A DNA stretch of 64,000 bases from Paenibacillus radicis (ex Xue et al. 2023) (lineage in GTDB: Bacteria; Bacillota; Bacilli; Paenibacillales; NBRC-103111): contig NZ_JANQBD010000026.1 of NCBI RefSeq assembly GCF_024722015.1, positions 55,232-119,231 of the forward strand, read 5' to 3'. How positions within the stretch are numbered: position 1 is the first letter of the stretch; each line of letters begins with the position of its first letter. Both the position numbers and the translations under genes were made by a program. Below are positions 61,074-64,000 of the stretch, in pieces. The notes below the pieces were generated by a model, which saw nothing but the letters and a program-made list of their open reading frames with translations, was not told the DNA's origin and made no database searches.

Positions 61074-61894
61074 TAGCGAAAAGAATCGCGCCGACTCTGA
61101 ATTACTTATTGCTGATGGTGCTGGCTCTAGTGGTTTTGTATCCGCTTATATTTACGGTATTTTCATCGTTCATGACAGATAAGGAAGTCTCGAACTTCCC
61201 GCCCCCCTTATTTCCTTCTCAGCTGTATATGGATAATTTCAAGAACGCCATTGTCGGCTTTCCAATCATCCGTTTTATTCTTAACAGTGTTATTGTCTCT
61301 TCGGGGATCACTGTGAGCCAGATTATTACGTCAAGCCTGGCAGCTTATGCCTTTTCATTTCTGAATTTTAAGGGGAAAAATATTCTGTTTGTCGTCTTTC
61401 TTTCGACCATGATGATTCCTTGGGAAGTCACCATCATTCCGAATTATTTGACTATTAAGGATTGGGGATGGATGGACAGCTACCAGGGACTGATCGTTCC
61501 CTTTATGGCCGGTGCCTTCGGGGTGTTCTTACTTCGCCAATTTTTCCTGCAGCTGCCCAATGAGCTGTTTGATGCGGCCAAAATCGACGGATGCGGTCAT
61601 CTCAGAAATTTTTTCTCGATTGTGCTTCCGCTTTCACGTCCTGCTCTAGCCACTTTGGCGGTGTATGTTTTCCTTACGCATTGGAACCACTATTTATGGC
61701 CCCTTCTGATTACGAACCGGGCTTCCATGAGAACAGTACAAATTGGAGTTGCTATGCTGCAGCATGCCGAGGTTATGTCGTGGAACTTGATTTTGGCTGG
61801 AGTGACGCTGGTTCTGCTTCCTTCATTTCTTCTATTGGCCTTTGGAGTGAAACAGCTAGTACGTGGAATTACCTCAGGCGCATTGAAAGGTTAA
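61070..61894 (+). CDS. ugpE: Sugar ABC transporter permease, UgpE type
   Basis: Second permease of 274 residues, MalG/UgpE type with six predicted spans. Typical segments are 'FPPPLFPSQLYMDNFKNAI', 'MMIPWEVTIIPNYLTIKDWGWMDSYQGLIVP', the EAA loop 'LFDAAKIDGCGHLRNFF' and the ending 'FGVKQLVRGITSGALKG'. It starts in the stop of ugpA (ATGA overlap) and precedes the binding-protein gene by 78 bp. No UgpC-type ATPase is encoded here. Confidence 0.87.
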   Translation: MIAKRIAPTLNYLLLMVLALVVLYPLIFTVFSSFMTDKEVSNFPPPLFPSQLYMDNFKNAIVGFPIIRFILNSVIVSSGITVSQIITSSLAAYAFSFLNFKGKNILFVVFLSTMMIPWEVTIIPNYLTIKDWGWMDSYQGLIVPFMAGAFGVFLLRQFFLQLPNELFDAAKIDGCGHLRNFFSIVLPLSRPALATLAVYVFLTHWNHYLWPLLITNRASMRTVQIGVAMLQHAEVMSWNLILAGVTLVLLPSFLLLAFGVKQLVRGITSGALKG

Positions 61895-61972
61895 ATTAGC
61901 GTTGATCCGTCTGTTTACCTAACAGGCTAATCATATATTTTCATTCACTTTAAGCGAGGAGATGTATAGACA

Positions 61973-63343
61973 ATGGGGAAAAAAGGGTTTACGAGCTTAG
62001 TTTTGGCAGCCACCATGATGTTTCTTTCGGCATGTAGTGTAAATATGGGGGAAAGCACGGACAGTAAGAAACCAGAGCCAGCCAAACCAGGAGCAACTGC
62101 AGCAAGCGGACCTAAGAAAGTGGTTTTCTGGCATGCGATGGGTGGAGCGAATACTAAAGTCGTTGAGCAAATGGCGGCCGATTATAACGCTTCCCAGGAT
62201 AAAATAAAAGTAGAAGCGGTTTATCAAGGAAGTTACGATGACCTGCTCAGCAAACTGAAGGCGTCGATGGGTACAAGCGAAGGTCCTTCAGTCGTACAGA
62301 TGTACGAGATCGGCAGTCGCTTCATGATCGATTCCAAAGCGATTACACCGATGCAAAATTTCATTGATGCAGATAAGTGGGATGCGTCGCAGTTGGAACC
62401 GAATATTGCTGGTTACTATACCCTGAGCGGCAAACTATACTCTATGCCGTTTAATACATCTAATCCGATTCTCTACTACAACAAAGATTTGTTTAAAGCA
62501 GCCGGTCTTGATCCTGCGAAACCTCCGAAAACTTTCGAGGAATTGAAGACTGCGGCAGATGCCATCACCAAGTCCGGTAAAGCTACTGGAGCAAATTTTG
62601 CGATTTACGGCTGGTTCATAGAGCAGTTATTCGCCAACCAAGGTGCGGAATTCATAAACAACGGGAACGGTCGGACCTCGATGGCAACCGAATCACAAGT
62701 GAACTCGGATGCGGGCGTGAAAGTGTTGACCTGGTGGAAGGACTTGGTGGACACGAAGGCCGCAAACAATCTGGGCCGCAAGACAGATGATTCCAAGAAG
62801 GCATTTTCCGCTGGGCAGGTAGGGATGATCCTGGAGTCCACGGCAGCACTTAAAGGGCTTGTTGACAGCGCTGGCGGCAAATTCGAAGTGGGCACAGGCT
62901 TCCTCCCGAAACCTGCAGATGCGAAAGAGGGCGGCGTCGTTGTCGGTGGAGCCAGCTTGTGGATGATGAACAATCGTCCCGATGATGAGCAAAAAGCAGC
63001 TTGGGACTTCATTAAATTCTTGACTTCACCTAAAGAGCAGGCATACTGGCACGTGAATACCGGATACTTCCCGATCACCAAAAAAGCTTATGACGAAGAG
63101 ATTGTAAAGACTAACCTGAAACAGTTCCCTCAGTTCCAGACTGCGATTGACCAACTGCACCAAACAAAGCTGAACACAGCAACACAGGGTGCGGTCATGG
63201 GTGTATTCCCGGAAGCAAGACAAATTGTTGAAGGTGCGATCGAAGAAGTGCTCAACAGCAAGAAGTCTCCGAAGGAAGCTTTGGATGCAGCAGCAAAAGA
63301 AATAACTTCCAAGATTCAGCTGTACAATAAAACAGTGAAATAG
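61973..63343 (+). CDS. ugpB: Sugar/glycerol-3-phosphate ABC importer binding lipoprotein, UgpB type
   Basis: Lipoprotein of 456 residues with lipobox 'FLSAC' (Cys21). The mature part follows UgpB closely in order: 'VVFWHAMGGANTKVVEQMAADYN', 'MPFNTSNPILYYNKDLFKAAGLDP', 'GWFIEQLFANQG' and 'NTATQGAVMGVFPEARQIVEGA'. The E. coli protein uses such Trp/Ser segments to bind glycerol-3-phosphate; ligand identity here is inferred from resemblance. AGCGAGGAGAT precedes ATG 61973. It closes the operon, followed by a good terminator. Confidence 0.87.
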   Translation: MGKKGFTSLVLAATMMFLSACSVNMGESTDSKKPEPAKPGATAASGPKKVVFWHAMGGANTKVVEQMAADYNASQDKIKVEAVYQGSYDDLLSKLKASMGTSEGPSVVQMYEIGSRFMIDSKAITPMQNFIDADKWDASQLEPNIAGYYTLSGKLYSMPFNTSNPILYYNKDLFKAAGLDPAKPPKTFEELKTAADAITKSGKATGANFAIYGWFIEQLFANQGAEFINNGNGRTSMATESQVNSDAGVKVLTWWKDLVDTKAANNLGRKTDDSKKAFSAGQVGMILESTAALKGLVDSAGGKFEVGTGFLPKPADAKEGGVVVGGASLWMMNNRPDDEQKAAWDFIKFLTSPKEQAYWHVNTGYFPITKKAYDEEIVKTNLKQFPQFQTAIDQLHQTKLNTATQGAVMGVFPEARQIVEGAIEEVLNSKKSPKEALDAAAKEITSKIQLYNKTVK

Positions 63344-63410
63344 TTAAAGCTTAATCATGTGTATGTTCTTGTGCTTGGCTAGCTTCAAGCAGCAAATGAT
63401 GCTATAGACT

Positions 63411-63445
63411 AGCCCTCGCGTCGTAATGAAGCGGGGCTTTTTTTT
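63411..63445 (+). terminator. Rho-independent terminator of the ugp-type operon
   Basis: AGCCC-CGC pairs with GCGGGGCT (one bulged base), followed by a run of T residues, about 70 bp after the binding-protein stop. Confidence 0.85.
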
Positions 63446-63777
63446 GTATAGTTTTAGGGAGGGAGCTTAGCGTGAGCGAGGCTTGCCCCTTAGGCTAGAT
63501 AGATGAAGGGACATGCTATCCTCTCCCCAAATACCTAAGAAAATATCAACCATTTAGGTAGTACAGTTCTTTAGAGCGCCAAAGTATGAAGCAGGGTACC
63601 CTTTCTAAGTTCTTAACATAAATGAATTCTTACTATTTTTCGTATTTAATCATCAAGCGAGCTCTTTTTTATAAGCGGGGGTAGCTATGTGTTTTAAAGG
63701 TCTATAACGGAACTTGAAATTCCGTTATTTAGTCTGGAGCATCCAATTTAGGACGATAGCGGAAGTCAGAATTCCGC
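63446..63777. other. Intergenic stretch with paired terminator-like hairpins
   Basis: No gene is supported. Two similar hairpins occur near the end: AACGGAA-N7-TTCCGTT (63706-63726) and GCGGAA-N7-TTCCGC (63759-63777). The second directly abuts the putative intron. The remainder shows no open frame or repeat I can support. Confidence 0.6.
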
Positions 63778-64000
63778 GAGCGACCGGGCAAGGTCGTGTA
63801 ATTTAGCAGGTGGAACCCCTGCTTGGTAGAACGTGCAGCCGCGTTGCCAATAGCGAGTCTTGGGCTATCAGCAGTAATGTTGAGTGCTAAGCGTAGACAG
63901 TCAGGCAGTAGGCCTGAAAAGTGACGGAGCCCCGAAATTGACTAACATTGAGATAGGCCGACGGTATGCGGAATCTGGAAGGCAACATCTACACAGACGC
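63778..64000 (+). mobile_element. Putative group II intron, 5' ribozyme part (cut by window edge)
   Basis: From GAGCGACC at 63778 to the window end the sequence has no open frame and the look of a structured RNA: CGACC-GGGCAA-GGTCG, AGCAGG-TGGAACC-CCTGCT, then words such as GAGTGCTAAGCGTAG, GGAGCCCCGAAATTGACTAACATTGAGATAGGCCG (given here only as a pattern of short words) and GGAAGGCAACATC, an order I associate with domain I of bacterial group II introns. It begins immediately after a hairpin, a known insertion preference of some classes. The reverse transcriptase gene would lie beyond the window. Confidence 0.55.

Noticed and set aside
63446..64000. rRNA or tRNA gene at the right edge
   Set aside because: No tRNA cloverleaf or conserved rRNA sequence is visible; the pattern fits a group II intron better.

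Overview
The window looks like chromosomal DNA from a soil or plant-associated, endospore-forming Bacillota of the Paenibacillus type. The reasons are the many LplB/YtcP-type carbohydrate importers without their own ATPase, the YesM/YesN pair, large membrane-anchored AraC regulators, strong AGGAGG ribosome sites with some GTG and TTG starts, and degenerate AT-rich intergenic repeats. I see no rRNA, tRNA, CRISPR array, transposase or phage gene. The left edge cuts a solute-binding protein gene and the right edge cuts what looks like the 5' end of a group II intron.

Region 1 (1-21.4 kb) holds two parallel sugar-utilisation modules. Module A has a solute-binding protein, two permeases, a YesM/YesN two-component system, a 2-hydroxyacid dehydrogenase, a GHL6-type putative glycosidase and a SIS-domain sugar isomerase. 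Module B has two AraC regulators (one a transmembrane sensor), two permeases, a binding protein, a metallo-hydrolase, a second almost identical GHL6 protein and a 3-hydroxyisobutyrate dehydrogenase-type oxidoreductase. The two GHL6 genes are nearly identical over an indel-free 1,892 bp block with sharp edges inside both genes, which suggests gene conversion.

Region 2 (21.5-34 kb) is more housekeeping in character. It has a secreted CYTH-like protein, a LysR regulator divergent from an iron/phosphonate-type ABC importer that does carry its own ATPase, a beta-CASP-like metallo-hydrolase, a small conserved protein, a membrane cupredoxin, a DedA protein, a thioredoxin-fold protein lacking its second active-site cysteine, and a glyoxalase II-like hydrolase.

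Region 3 (33.8-41.2 kb) has an aldose 1-epimerase and a GH2 glycosidase divergent from an ArsR-type regulator. The regulator's C-terminal domain resembles the C-terminal module of the GH2 enzyme beside it. Two repeat-rich gene-poor stretches follow, separated by a Met/Pro/His-rich small membrane protein.

Region 4 (41.2-63.4 kb) is a large sugar-catabolic cluster: two more LplB/YtcP importers, a UgpAEB-type importer, two Gfo/Idh/MocA oxidoreductases, four xylose-isomerase-like TIM barrels, a double VOC-domain protein, a D-2-hydroxyacid dehydrogenase, a LacI regulator and another membrane AraC sensor. It has no recognisable glycoside hydrolase or sugar kinase. This fits breakdown of glycosides or cyclitols by oxidation and elimination (3-keto-sugar or inositol-like chemistry), but that is an inference. 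Its first operon is preceded by four LacI/CcpA-type quasi-palindromes, and the UgpAEB operon has a strong promoter, a terminator-like leader hairpin and two cre-like sites.
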